Source: a virus. Taken from it: DNA of 25,971 nt. The position numbers and the translations under genes are program-made. The stretch lies in the IMG/VR virus record IMGVR_UViG_3300030419_003069, positions 1 through 25,971 of that record. One strand, 5' to 3'. Positions 6,955 to 15,681 of the stretch are shown in pieces. The notes beneath the pieces were generated by a model. The model made no database searches. It was not told the origin of the DNA and worked only from the letters and a program-made list of their open reading frames with translations. How positions within the stretch are numbered: position 1 is the first letter of the stretch; each line of letters opens with the position of its first letter.

Positions 6955-7364
6955 TATACTAACTCCACTTTAATTTTACTGGTATAATCTCTATACCCTG
7001 TCTTGGTTAGTTTTACTGTATATTCACCTGGTTTAGTGCCAGTAAAAGTAACTGTTCCATCTGCTGGCACTGTGCCAACACTAGAACCATTTAAATAAAC
7101 TGTTGTGTCTTGTGGAATACCTGTCCATGATGCGGTAGACCCCATATCTACTTTTGCCACCTCAGTAGGTGAAAAAGTTAACCAAAGTACGATATCATCT
7201 CCTGCTCCATTAACATAGTACGAATCCAAAATAATTTCTGTATCTGATTCTTTGGTAAAATGAGATACTCCCTGTGCGGCTTGAGCCGCAATAATATCAC
7301 TAGTTACTGGATTAGTAGTAATCCATGTTATTGCTGTTCCTTTGTAAAATATATTATATGTCAC
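6954..7364 (-). CDS. Small tail protein with PEGA/Ig-like C-terminus
   Basis: The 136-residue product starts with GTG at 7364, well supported by GGAGGA about seven bases upstream; the start overlaps the preceding stop by four bases. The first half ('MTYNIFYKGTAITWITTN', 'VSHFTKESDTEIILDSYYV') is unknown to me. The second half has 'TTVYLNGSSVGTVPADGTVT' followed by 'GEYTVKLTKTGYRDYTSKI', the strand order of PEGA-type or other Ig-like surface domains. Such domains in phage tail genes are often thought to bind weakly to cell surface sugars. It closes with TAATG overlapping the next gene. Role in the tail tip is inferred from position. Confidence 0.65.
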   Translation of the reverse strand: MTYNIFYKGTAITWITTNPVTSDIIAAQAAQGVSHFTKESDTEIILDSYYVNGAGDDIVLWLTFSPTEVAKVDMGSTASWTGIPQDTTVYLNGSSVGTVPADGTVTFTGTKPGEYTVKLTKTGYRDYTSKIKVELV

Positions 7365-8257
7365 TCTATATCCTCCGATTTAAAAATTACATACGAATAG
7401 TAAATTGATGGAGCTCTAGATATATAATCTACTTCATATATATCTCTAGATACATCAAGGCCTTCTGCTGCCTCATGCGCATTTGTAATAGTAAGAGTAG
7501 AAGTACTTACTGCGTGTTGAACTCCTTCGGATACTTCAAATTCTCTAATATCGCAATCTTCTCCATAATCACAGGATTCGTAATCTTCTATATACCTCAT
7601 ACACCCTGTAAATGAATTATTTGCCCAACCAATTTTAGCTGTATTAATTGAGGGGTGAGTTACTGTTGCATGTCCTGGGTCTGTTGTATCACACATATCT
7701 TCTGCAGGCATAATTATTTTTATTCTACCTGTTGGGTTATTACCATCATATGTTCCACTGTCATTAATTGTAGCTCCTGTAATTACTCCTGAAGAATTTG
7801 TGGTACATGTTACTCTTGCTCCCCAATTCCGATTTCCAATAGTATTATTTGTTGTTGAATTATTTTGATAATATCCTTTCAAATTTGAAACACTTGGTTT
7901 AAATCCGCTCCCACCACTAGTAACTGAAATACTTCCTAAGCTATAATTTTGGTCATATGAGTTATATGACCAGGTATAACTAAAAGTTGGCTGAGTTATT
8001 CCAGTCATCCAATTACTCATCTCGCTATCCATAGTCCATACTACATTTACTTTCGGTTTGTATCCTAAGCTGTGTGTAATGGTATGGGTTGCTCCCGGGT
8101 CTAATCTACCTTGTCCTCTATGAGACACTATATACGCTTGAAGCGCATCTGAATCAAACATCATCTGGTCTGTTGAAGCAGTAACATTTACACTAGGTTT
8201 ACTTACATAAACCCCTTTGTCACTTCCTCTTGTTCCTATTAATACTCTATCTACCAT
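7361..8257 (-). CDS. Tail-tip accessory protein, paralogue 3 of 3, with GGSGF and Cys-rich parts
   Basis: At 298 residues this is the longest paralogue. It opens 'MVDRVLIGTRGSDKGVYVSK' and then 'NVTAS', 'MMFDSDALQAY'. Residues about 50-75 hold 'PGATHTITHSLGYKPKVNVV', a beta segment seen in many phage tail proteins. A 'SISVTSGGSGFKPSVSN' strand pair with a later 'VITGATINDSGTY' resembles the GGxGY-type repeat domain of fibres. A segment with five Cys follows ('MPAEDMC', 'FTGCMRY', 'YESCDYGEDCDIREF', besides one earlier in 'ARVTCTTN'). That is unusual in this window and could bind metal or form disulfides outside the cell. The stop overlaps the GTG of the next gene by four bases (GTGA read as stop TGA). 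Confidence 0.7.
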   Translation of the reverse strand: MVDRVLIGTRGSDKGVYVSKPSVNVTASTDQMMFDSDALQAYIVSHRGQGRLDPGATHTITHSLGYKPKVNVVWTMDSEMSNWMTGITQPTFSYTWSYNSYDQNYSLGSISVTSGGSGFKPSVSNLKGYYQNNSTTNNTIGNRNWGARVTCTTNSSGVITGATINDSGTYDGNNPTGRIKIIMPAEDMCDTTDPGHATVTHPSINTAKIGWANNSFTGCMRYIEDYESCDYGEDCDIREFEVSEGVQHAVSTSTLTITNAHEAAEGLDVSRDIYEVDYISRAPSIYYSYVIFKSEDIE

Positions 8258-8259
8258 AA

Positions 8260-8697
8260 TTAAAATAATGCCAAGTTAGAAATTGGCTTAAATGCCCATA
8301 CTCTTAAAGTTTGAGTTGGTACTGTTGTTGTTACTGTTTGATTACCATCATCTGCACTAAAACCAAAACTAGCACTTGTTGCTAATGTTAAAGTACTTCC
8401 GCTTAATGAAGTAGTCATTGTGTTTGTTACTGGGTCATTATAATAAAAATTATTTTCATTACCACTCGCTGTAGTACTTTGTGTTGCAGTTGCTGAGCCT
8501 CCTGCTGCTACACTTCCTACATCTATGGCTTGCATAATTAAAGCAGTATCAACTTGGTCGGCACTGTTGCTACTAAATAAAAGTTCATCAGCTGAACAGG
8601 TATGTACATTAGAACCTGGACGACTTATCCATATTCCATAAACTCCTGAGCCTCCACGAGTTGTTGATGCTTGTCCTATTATTACTCTATCTACCAT
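8260..8697 (-). CDS. Tail-tip accessory protein, paralogue 2 of 3
   Basis: A 145-residue protein with the shared opening: 'MVDRVIIGQ', then 'GVYGIWISRPGSNVHTCSAD' and 'ELLFSS'. Compared with its neighbours it has an insertion of about six residues (Ser/Thr/Gly) between the IG and the 'WISRPG' strand. After residue 60 it is Ser/Thr/Ala-rich ('GSATATQSTTASGNENNFYY') and ends 'LRVWAFKPISNLALF'. It is the shortest of the three. Two bases separate the previous stop and this ATG (TAATATG-type junction). It may be an adhesin, an adaptor, or a decoration of the tail tip; nothing in the sequence decides among these. Confidence 0.7.
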   Translation of the reverse strand: MVDRVIIGQASTTRGGSGVYGIWISRPGSNVHTCSADELLFSSNSADQVDTALIMQAIDVGSVAAGGSATATQSTTASGNENNFYYNDPVTNTMTTSLSGSTLTLATSASFGFSADDGNQTVTTTVPTQTLRVWAFKPISNLALF

Positions 8698-8698
8698 A

Positions 8699-9283
8699 TT
8701 AATCCCATAATAACCCTGTATCCCCTAAACTTGGGTGATTAGCTTTTGCTGTAGAAACTCCTGCATTGCTAGTATAAGTATTACCCATAAATCCAAAACC
8801 ATTTGGTACTCTTAATACTAAAAAGGATACTGCATTAGAAGTTCTTGTTTGCACTACTTGTGAATCAACACCATACCACCAACCATAACTATTATTTTCA
8901 TTATAACCATCGTCTCCAGAACCTACAGGTTTAATAGAACTGTCAGTAAAAGCCCAACTATAAGCTAGTGCATTGTGTATTCTAAAATAATGAACATCTC
9001 CACCCCAACCACTTGCTTCTTCAGTATGTATTTTTGTACCTTGTTCAAATAGTATATAAGTAGGTATATAAGTTAAAGTTGCTTTACTTCCAGAAGTCCA
9101 AGTTAATCCACTACTACTAATACTGGATTGTGTTCCTCCTGCGTATATTTGACCATATCTTACACTTGTTGAATCAAATAATAAATCATTACTACTAGCG
9201 GTAAATACATTAGAACCGGGTTTACTAATAAAAACTCCTAATGTACTTCCATCTTTATTTCCTATTACTATTCTGTCCGCCAT
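8699..9283 (-). CDS. Tail-tip accessory protein, paralogue 1 of 3
   Basis: This 194-residue protein begins 'MADRIVIGNKDGSTLGVFIS', followed by 'KPGSNVFTASSNDLLFDS'. The same opening of about 45 residues is found in the next two genes, with a shared pattern M-[AV]-D-R-[IV]-x-IG, then G-[VI]-[FYW]-[IV]-S-[KR]-P, NV, and LLF-x-S. The rest is Ser/Gly/Trp-rich and beta-like ('HYFRIHNALAYSWAFTDSSI', 'AVSFLVLRVPNGFGFMGN') and is not shared. Its ATG overlaps the J-like stop by one base, so it is co-translated with the tip protein. The common opening could attach each protein to the tail tip while the unlike ends contact the host; this is inference. I recall similar small proteins after J in other phages, with no named function. 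Confidence 0.7.
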   Translation of the reverse strand: MADRIVIGNKDGSTLGVFISKPGSNVFTASSNDLLFDSTSVRYGQIYAGGTQSSISSSGLTWTSGSKATLTYIPTYILFEQGTKIHTEEASGWGGDVHYFRIHNALAYSWAFTDSSIKPVGSGDDGYNENNSYGWWYGVDSQVVQTRTSNAVSFLVLRVPNGFGFMGNTYTSNAGVSTAKANHPSLGDTGLLWD

Positions 9284-12200
9284 TAGTCTGCTATTACTAT
9301 CCTTTTATTTGTTGAATCTAAAATTATTTTACTGTCTGAAGTTCTTAAAACTGTTGAGTCCATAACCCAACCACCAGCTGAACCTGCACTTATTGTTAAG
9401 TTCAAACTACTTGTTGAACTAATAGAAGCTGCTGTAATATTATTTGCAGCAATCTCTGTTGTTCCTATTGCGTTTGCTGCTATTTTTGCATTTGTTATTT
9501 GGTCTGCTCCTATATGCACTGCATCAATAGAGCCCGACTTAATCTCTGCACTGTCTATAGCGTTAGCTGCTATCTTAGCTGATGTAATTGCATCTGCAGC
9601 TATCTCTGCTGTATCTACATTACCTGCAGCTATTTTAGCTGATGTAATCGAATTAGCTGCTATTTGTGGAGCAGTAACAGCTCCTGCTTGTATAACTGCA
9701 CTATTAATTGTATTACCAGCTATCTCTGAATTTGTTATAGTTCCAGCTACAACTGCTGCTGCTGTTATACTGTTAGCTCCTATTTCACTCTGTCCTATTG
9801 CGTTAGCAACTATCGCTGTACTGCCAATAGAGTTTGCTCCAATATGAGAACTATCTATTTGTCCTGCTACTATATTAATTGCTGATACTGAATTTGTTGC
9901 TATTTCTGAGCTTCCGATAGCATTTGCTGCTATTGCATCACTTCCTACTGCTCCAGTAGCTATTTTAGCTGCTTCAACAGCATCTGTTGCTAGTTGTGTG
10001 GTATCTACTGCTCCCCCTGCTATGATTATACCATTTACAGAGTTTGCTGATATTTGAGTACCACCTACAGAATTTCCTGCAATAATTGTTCCGTTAACCG
10101 CATTTGCTAGTATCTCCGAACTTCCTATTGAGTTAGCTGATATCTCTGCCGAAGCAATCGAGTTTGCTGCTACCTGAGCTGCTCCAATAGCATTTGATGC
10201 TATTTCTACAGCTGTAATTTCATTAGCACTAACTGAGAACGAATCTATCGCGTTAGTTGAAAGCTGTGTCGAATTAATAGTATTAGCGGCTATTGATGCA
10301 TTAGTAATAGTATTAGCTGCAATTAAACTATCTGTAATAGCTCCTGCTGCTATAGCTGCTGTTCCTATTGAGTTCGCTGCTATAAGAGAACTACCAATTG
10401 AACCTGCTACAATAGAAGCCGCTGTAATAGAGTTAGCTGCTATTTGTGTTCCTGATATAACATTTGCTGCTACTTCTGATGAATTATCTATTACTTGTTT
10501 ATTTGTAAAAGGAGTAATTGCAAAAGTACCTGAATTATTAGCAACCATTGCTATAATACTATCTTTACTACTATCTAATCTTAGTGCTTGTCTGTAAATA
10601 TTTTTACCACTATATGCTCTATTAGGGGCGGATACTAGTTGCATTACTGTATTACTTGTAATATTACTTACAGTTGACATAAAGCGGTCAGTACCTGCTG
10701 CATCAATTGTTACAACATCTCCCTCTTGGAAATCAAGTTTGAAAGTAGTACTTGACCCAGTTACTTTAGGCGCTCCTGAAGTCATTGTTACAGTACCATT
10801 AGCTGCAACTAAATCATTACTAGCTTCTCCCAGTCTTTTGAAGAACTTAAATCGATATTTATCTCCTGTTAGTCCATTCGTTGCTGTAGTATCTGTATGT
10901 AAATGTATTGCATGTAGTGGGTCTGTTCTAGTACTTCCACGAGCTAAATTTGCATCATAATCATATAATAAGTATCCTTCTTCTCCATCTGCCAAATTAT
11001 TAAATCCACTACAAGTTGTAAAATTAGTATTACCTGCGGACACAGCTATAGGGTCAGCTGCTCCTAATGGTTGAAAACTATATGTGCTATTGGCAAAAGT
11101 TACAGTACCAGTACTTGCATTAATAACTGGAGCAGTAGTAAGAATACCACCTTTCATTATACCACCATTTAATCCACCACCAATTAAACCACCTGTAAAA
11201 GTAGGGAATAAATTAGTCGGGAATTTAGCAGTTACTTGAATATAGTCTGAAGTTTTATTATCTGTTCTTACAGTTTGAACACGAACTTTAAATTCATCTC
11301 CTTGTTTAACATCAGATATTCTATATGATGTATGTGTATTACCTGCTAGATATTCTGTAGTCCATGAGCCAGGTCGTGCCTCTCCTGTACTATCCACATT
11401 ATGTTGAATATTATACCCTGCTAAATGTTCATATACATCTGCAAGAGCTGTTCCATCGGAGTCCGCTCTTAAACTAGCTGGGTGTTGCCAAGATACTAAA
11501 ACATCATATCCTATAGAAGCAGTTTGGTCATTTTCTAATCCTTGTGAAGCTTCATTACTTGGAACTATCTCTGCGGTTAGATTAGTAGGCGCAGGAACAT
11601 TTGTTGTTCTTTTTGGTGGTCTTAATTCTTCTGGGAATTGGGGTAATTCATAACCTCTATCCACCATATCAAATTTTACAAGGTCATAAGCTGCTGCAGT
11701 AATAGAATAGGTCATTTTATCATTTTCTTCTTTAATGCTTGTTATTATGTACTGTTTTGCACTTCCTACAGTATTACTTCCATCTGCTTTTTCTCCAACT
11801 AAAGAGAACATTGTATCTCCTGTGGGAGCTCCTGTGAATGCACTGCTTACTGTAACTGTTGAAACATTATAAGCAGATACTGCTTGTGTTTCTACTCTAA
11901 GGTCTTCACTCCAATACAAGTGTACAATCGCTCCTGCATCGTCTTTACAATTTCTAGCTTTTGCTGATGAATCTATATCTGCTCCTGTTTCATCTTCAGG
12001 AACATAATCTCCTTTATTATATACAACAGAGTTAATAGTTGCAGTTTCTTCCATTAAGTAGGCACCACCTTCAGGGTATATTAAACTTAAATAGAAGTTA
12101 TCTGTACCATTTATATAAGAAGTTAAATCTCTATCTACTTTTATTTGTGTTGTTGTTGAAGTTGCTGCATTAGTTACTCTTCCACTATACAATACTTCTC

Positions 12201-14613
12201 TTTCATCAGAGTCTTGTACATCTATCACATCACCTGGTCTAAGCGCTGCTCCTTGAATACCTGTTGCAAAAGTACACATCTCTTGTTCTAGCCCTTCACT
12301 ATATAGAATCCATTTTCCGAACCTAATAGCCTGACCTTTGGAAGTACAACCATAAGCTATTGCATCTTTACTTCTAACTTTATTAGTTTTTAAAATATCT
12401 GATTCATCTTCAACAACTTCAACTGCTTGTTTATAACTATCCTCTGGGTCATTCCAAGTAACTCTTATTTGATTATGTCTATTTCTAAGTGCTGTTCCTG
12501 AATACGAAAATTCTCCCCCTAAAACATTTGATTTATTGAATAAGTAAACGGGTCCTTTCTGTGCATTTTGACCTAGAGTAACTTGTCCTCCATGCCATAA
12601 TAACATTGACCTCATTACTTGAGCAAATTGTTGTATAGCTTTATAAGCGTCTTGTGGTTTAGATAGATAAGTATTACATGTAAATCGTGGTTCAGTTCCA
12701 CCTTCTCCATCAGGAACTAATTCATCACAATATTTTGCTACTTGGTATAATTGATATTTGTCTATTTGAGCAAAATCGCCATCTGGGTCAATAAACTGCC
12801 CTAAACCATATCTATGATTAGTGAGTAAGTCAAAAAATATCCAAGCTGGATTATTACAATAAACAGGGTCGTAATTTTCAGCATGAACACTATTTGTTCC
12901 TGGAGTACTAAAGGTTTTTCTATCTCCTCTAAAATTACCGTCCCAGTCTACATACGCTCCTGTATCTGCTCCTGTCTCGACATTTCTAGTGTAAGCTGCT
13001 ACTGTTCTTCTTGCATTAGTAGTTCCACTTCTTTCATCTCTTGGGAAATAATTAGTAGGAACTTTTACTTTCATTCCATAAACTTCATAGTCCCTAGTAG
13101 GTATTTGAGAAAAATCTTCTGCATCAACTATCACTCCTGCAAATGCAGTATAAGGATAAGTTAATTTATCAGTAATTATGTTTTCTATAGATTTTATTTG
13201 AGAAGCGTTTTGTTGTGACCAATGATTCTCATCTTGGTTTACAACAGAAATTCTTTCAACTGAAACTCTATATTTATCATAAGGTTGAAAAGCAGTGGTT
13301 GGGAACTCAAAAGTGTGTACAAACGGTTGCTTAGTTTTACCTGTAATAATACCACTTGAATACCCTTTATACCTTGAGTTTGCATGATACTGGTTAATAT
13401 CATTAGTAATATTATCTCTTCCAAGAACAGTTACATCAGTATAACTACTTCCACCATCTCTTGAAAATCCAAATTTAATTCTAAACTCAGCGAAACCATG
13501 TCCTAAATCTCCTTCGTCTTTTTGTGATATAAGAGAATTAAATCCTAAATTAACTTTAATTATATCAACTTCACTAGGATTTCCGATACTCATAGCATCG
13601 GAAGTATATATTGAGGCACTAGCTGAATCATTACCTGATGGAGGGTTTTTCCAACGACTAGTTCTAGCTGCGAATTGAGCACAAGTAGGGTGTCCTGAAT
13701 AACTTGTACCCCCTTGTACTTGGTCTAAGTTTGCATTAATATTATGTGCTTTAGATGCGGAACCTGTTCCATAAGGTACACTAACATATCTTTGTTCTTG
13801 TTCCCCTGTTCTAAAGACTAGTCCAAAATTATTATAATTATAAGTAGGTAATGAATTTGGGTTTCTTGATGGGCTACTTACTTGTACAATAGCATTGGCA
13901 GTATCTATACCTCCGCCATTTGTTAATATACACTTATTATTAGAACTATCATAACTTGCTATTTTATCTACTAAGTCAATTTTTACTGTACTATTAGTTA
14001 CAGTCGTCATTGGGGCATGATTAACTTCTACTGCGGCAGTATTAATGTATCTAACTATTTTAGCTACATGGTCTGTACCATTTGGTCCTGCTTTTGCTAT
14101 TCTAATTTGTGGAGCAAGTCTCATATTTGTATCAGTCATTACATCTGTAGATGCAAAAGCTATGTCTGAAGTATCAGTACTAGTAACTATAACATTACCA
14201 GCTTGAGTAGAACATTTAGTTCCTCTTTTTGACCCACCAACTATTAATGCATATCTATCTCCATTATCTGTACTCATATTAGTAAATACATCTGGATTTA
14301 CATTATCTACAATAGTTTTAGTTGATGCAGTATATCCTGCATCGAGTGTTCTTTGTGGAGAGAAGGTGCTATATGCAGTATTACCCATAACAGGGTTTTT
14401 ATTTAAACGAACACTAGCTGGCCCATCTACTAATCCTTCAATCGGCCCTTCTGATAAAGCATCAAATATAACAGCGGTCTGCTCGGTACTACGATTGCCT
14501 ATAGCTCTCGTACCAGCATTATAATTATTAGGATTAGCTGCACTTTCTTGTTGTTGTTGTGCTGCTGCTGCCTCTTGTGCTGCTTGTGCTGCTTTTCTAA
14601 GTGCTTTTAACAT
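9283..14613 (-). CDS. Central tail tip / host-specificity protein J-like with decapeptide-repeat tail
   Basis: The product is 1776 residues. After a Gln/Ala-rich start it has 'ALSEGPIEGLVDGPASVRL', the usual J opening. A tail-tip domain with 'RNRHNQIRVTWNDPED' and 'LRPGDVIDVQDSDER' lies near residues 700-810, and a fibronectin III-like part near 1007-1133 ('VLVSWQHPAS', 'FKVRVQTVRT'). Then come a Gly-rich linker ('GGLIGGGLNGGIMKGGIL'), a beta-rich part, and about 35 ten-residue repeats of the type IAANSIxxxx at residues 1381-1730. The final 46 residues contain 'GGWVMDSTVLRT'. J proteins form the trimeric hub and receptor-binding spike of lambda-like tails. The repeat region is not a usual J feature; it may form a long beta-solenoid shaft carrying the tip. 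Lambda J has 1132 residues. Confidence 0.92.
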   Translation of the reverse strand: MLKALRKAAQAAQEAAAAQQQQESAANPNNYNAGTRAIGNRSTEQTAVIFDALSEGPIEGLVDGPASVRLNKNPVMGNTAYSTFSPQRTLDAGYTASTKTIVDNVNPDVFTNMSTDNGDRYALIVGGSKRGTKCSTQAGNVIVTSTDTSDIAFASTDVMTDTNMRLAPQIRIAKAGPNGTDHVAKIVRYINTAAVEVNHAPMTTVTNSTVKIDLVDKIASYDSSNNKCILTNGGGIDTANAIVQVSSPSRNPNSLPTYNYNNFGLVFRTGEQEQRYVSVPYGTGSASKAHNINANLDQVQGGTSYSGHPTCAQFAARTSRWKNPPSGNDSASASIYTSDAMSIGNPSEVDIIKVNLGFNSLISQKDEGDLGHGFAEFRIKFGFSRDGGSSYTDVTVLGRDNITNDINQYHANSRYKGYSSGIITGKTKQPFVHTFEFPTTAFQPYDKYRVSVERISVVNQDENHWSQQNASQIKSIENIITDKLTYPYTAFAGVIVDAEDFSQIPTRDYEVYGMKVKVPTNYFPRDERSGTTNARRTVAAYTRNVETGADTGAYVDWDGNFRGDRKTFSTPGTNSVHAENYDPVYCNNPAWIFFDLLTNHRYGLGQFIDPDGDFAQIDKYQLYQVAKYCDELVPDGEGGTEPRFTCNTYLSKPQDAYKAIQQFAQVMRSMLLWHGGQVTLGQNAQKGPVYLFNKSNVLGGEFSYSGTALRNRHNQIRVTWNDPEDSYKQAVEVVEDESDILKTNKVRSKDAIAYGCTSKGQAIRFGKWILYSEGLEQEMCTFATGIQGAALRPGDVIDVQDSDEREVLYSGRVTNAATSTTTQIKVDRDLTSYINGTDNFYLSLIYPEGGAYLMEETATINSVVYNKGDYVPEDETGADIDSSAKARNCKDDAGAIVHLYWSEDLRVETQAVSAYNVSTVTVSSAFTGAPTGDTMFSLVGEKADGSNTVGSAKQYIITSIKEENDKMTYSITAAAYDLVKFDMVDRGYELPQFPEELRPPKRTTNVPAPTNLTAEIVPSNEASQGLENDQTASIGYDVLVSWQHPASLRADSDGTALADVYEHLAGYNIQHNVDSTGEARPGSWTTEYLAGNTHTSYRISDVKQGDEFKVRVQTVRTDNKTSDYIQVTAKFPTNLFPTFTGGLIGGGLNGGIMKGGILTTAPVINASTGTVTFANSTYSFQPLGAADPIAVSAGNTNFTTCSGFNNLADGEEGYLLYDYDANLARGSTRTDPLHAIHLHTDTTATNGLTGDKYRFKFFKRLGEASNDLVAANGTVTMTSGAPKVTGSSTTFKLDFQEGDVVTIDAAGTDRFMSTVSNITSNTVMQLVSAPNRAYSGKNIYRQALRLDSSKDSIIAMVANNSGTFAITPFTNKQVIDNSSEVAANVISGTQIAANSITAASIVAGSIGSSLIAANSIGTAAIAAGAITDSLIAANTITNASIAANTINSTQLSTNAIDSFSVSANEITAVEIASNAIGAAQVAANSIASAEISANSIGSSEILANAVNGTIIAGNSVGGTQISANSVNGIIIAGGAVDTTQLATDAVEAAKIATGAVGSDAIAANAIGSSEIATNSVSAINIVAGQIDSSHIGANSIGSTAIVANAIGQSEIGANSITAAAVVAGTITNSEIAGNTINSAVIQAGAVTAPQIAANSITSAKIAAGNVDTAEIAADAITSAKIAANAIDSAEIKSGSIDAVHIGADQITNAKIAANAIGTTEIAANNITAASISSTSSLNLTISAGSAGGWVMDSTVLRTSDSKIILDSTNKRIVIAD
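9424..10473 (-). repeat. 35 in-frame 30-bp units (decapeptide repeat) in the J-like gene
   Basis: The protein splits cleanly into 35 ten-residue units with consensus I-x-A-[NG]-x-[IV]-x-x-x-x, for example IAANSIGSSE and IAANAIDSAE, with no register break from VAANVISGTQ to IAANNITAAS. At DNA level, units diverge but keep a 30-base period. Confidence 0.9.
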
Positions 14614-15368
14614 TATTCTTCGTCCGTTGCTCCATTGTTGTCATCATGACCACTACCATTTCCACCTGGTCCACTGCTTCCTCCAGCGTCTATATTTCCA
14701 TCGCCTGCTGGGTTATTAGCTGATGAGTAAAAATCCCAACCTTGTTGTGATTTAACTCTACTTCTTGTAAATCCAAAGTTAACAACTGCTCCCCCTACTA
14801 TTGTTTTTCCATAAGCAATTGGAACAGGTACACCTGGTTTAGTTGTATTTACTGGTCCGTTGAATAAAGTGCTTTTTTGTTCATCTATTTTGTCAGGGTC
14901 ATCTGGCATCATCATTTCGACAATCCCCATTGTTGCTAACATCATACCTGTAGAAGCTAGTGCTGCTAAAGCCCAACCTCCTGAAGCCCAACCCATTGGA
15001 TTCATAATTGCTAAAACTACTAGTACAAGACCTATAATAGCTTTAAATACACCTTTAAGAGACCCTTGTGGAATAGGAGTAATAATTATATCATTATTTT
15101 CTAAGTCAAGACCTCTACCTTCAGGTCCTTGTAATTCTGTTTCATTTAAAAAATGTTCTGCGTTTGCTTCATCATTTTCTAATATTTCACTTCCTTTTTG
15201 TACAGAGAACTCAATGCCTTTATCCTGACATTCTAGTATATATCTTCTAAGTCCTCCTTTCATACAATCTATTGCATGAGTAGCCTCTTGAACTGTTTTT
15301 ACATTCAATCTATGCTTCTCTCCGAAGAGTCTTCCCATTTCTCCCATTAAGTATATGTTTCTAGTCAT
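14613..15368 (-). CDS. Tail tip assembly protein I-like
   Basis: I chose the ATG at 15368 (251 residues): it has GGAG nine bases upstream and overlaps the JAMM gene by only eight bases, while an earlier ATG at 15413 would add 15 residues without a clear ribosome site. The layout copies lambda I. There is an N-terminal beta-grasp-like part ('NIYLMGEMGRLFGEKHRLNV', then 'NDIIITPIPQGSLKG'). Two hydrophobic helices follow ('IIGLVLVVLAIMNPMGW' and 'LAALASTGMMLATMGI'), and then 'VNTTKPGVPVPIAYGKTIV', matching the lambda I segment with 'GNVLPVLYGE'. The last 35 residues are Gly/Ser/Asp-rich and probably flexible. I proteins are needed for tail tip assembly together with K. The stop overlaps the J-like start (TAATG). 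Confidence 0.85.
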   Translation of the reverse strand: MTRNIYLMGEMGRLFGEKHRLNVKTVQEATHAIDCMKGGLRRYILECQDKGIEFSVQKGSEILENDEANAEHFLNETELQGPEGRGLDLENNDIIITPIPQGSLKGVFKAIIGLVLVVLAIMNPMGWASGGWALAALASTGMMLATMGIVEMMMPDDPDKIDEQKSTLFNGPVNTTKPGVPVPIAYGKTIVGGAVVNFGFTRSRVKSQQGWDFYSSANNPAGDGNIDAGGSSGPGGNGSGHDDNNGATDEE

Positions 15369-15681
15369 AATTTGGCTCCAAAATATAGTGGTCTTTGTCG
15401 GGATAGGATACAATAAGATACGGTATACCTATCGCATTACAATTATTTATATCATGCTCACTCGGGCGACAATCTTCCTCATAGTGACTATGCACTACAT
15501 ATAATATTTTTGAAAAGAGTTGATGATGAGTGAATAACTTTGGGTCGATTTTAAAGGACGAATTGTTTTCGTGGAGATTTTCAGATGGAATATATTTTTT
15601 ATTATTTCCATCAGCTATAACAAGTCCACAACACTCTCGAGGTGCCTCTTGTTCTGCATGTTTAAAAATCTCTTCTATCAT
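15361..15681 (-). CDS. JAMM (Mov34/JAB) metallopeptidase-like tail protein, K-like N-terminal domain only
   Basis: In this 106-residue protein the zinc site of the JAMM family is complete. The H-x-H-x7-S-x2-D motif is H64, H66, S74 and D77 within 'HSHYEEDCRPSEHD', and the upstream acidic residue is E16 in 'PRECCGLVIA'. In lambda, the K protein carries this domain followed by an NlpC/P60 cell-wall peptidase domain. Here the gene ends after the JAMM domain, and I see no Cys-His peptidase part in the following genes. It probably acts in maturation of the tail tip, though its substrate in phages is not established. Its stop lies eight bases into the I-like gene. Active-site residues are intact, so it is likely functional. 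Confidence 0.88.
   Translation of the reverse strand: MIEEIFKHAEQEAPRECCGLVIADGNNKKYIPSENLHENNSSFKIDPKLFTHHQLFSKILYVVHSHYEEDCRPSEHDINNCNAIGIPYLIVSYPDKDHYILEPNYD

Noticed and set aside
12883-13424. Short frames 12883-13164 (plus) and 13239-13424 (minus)
   Set aside because: Both are inside the J-like gene in other frames, without ribosome sites or recognisable motifs.
15369-15413. Longer start for the I-like protein at the ATG at 15413
   Set aside because: It would add 15 residues overlapping the JAMM gene without a clear ribosome site. The ATG at 15368 has GGAG at the right distance and gives a lambda I-like start.
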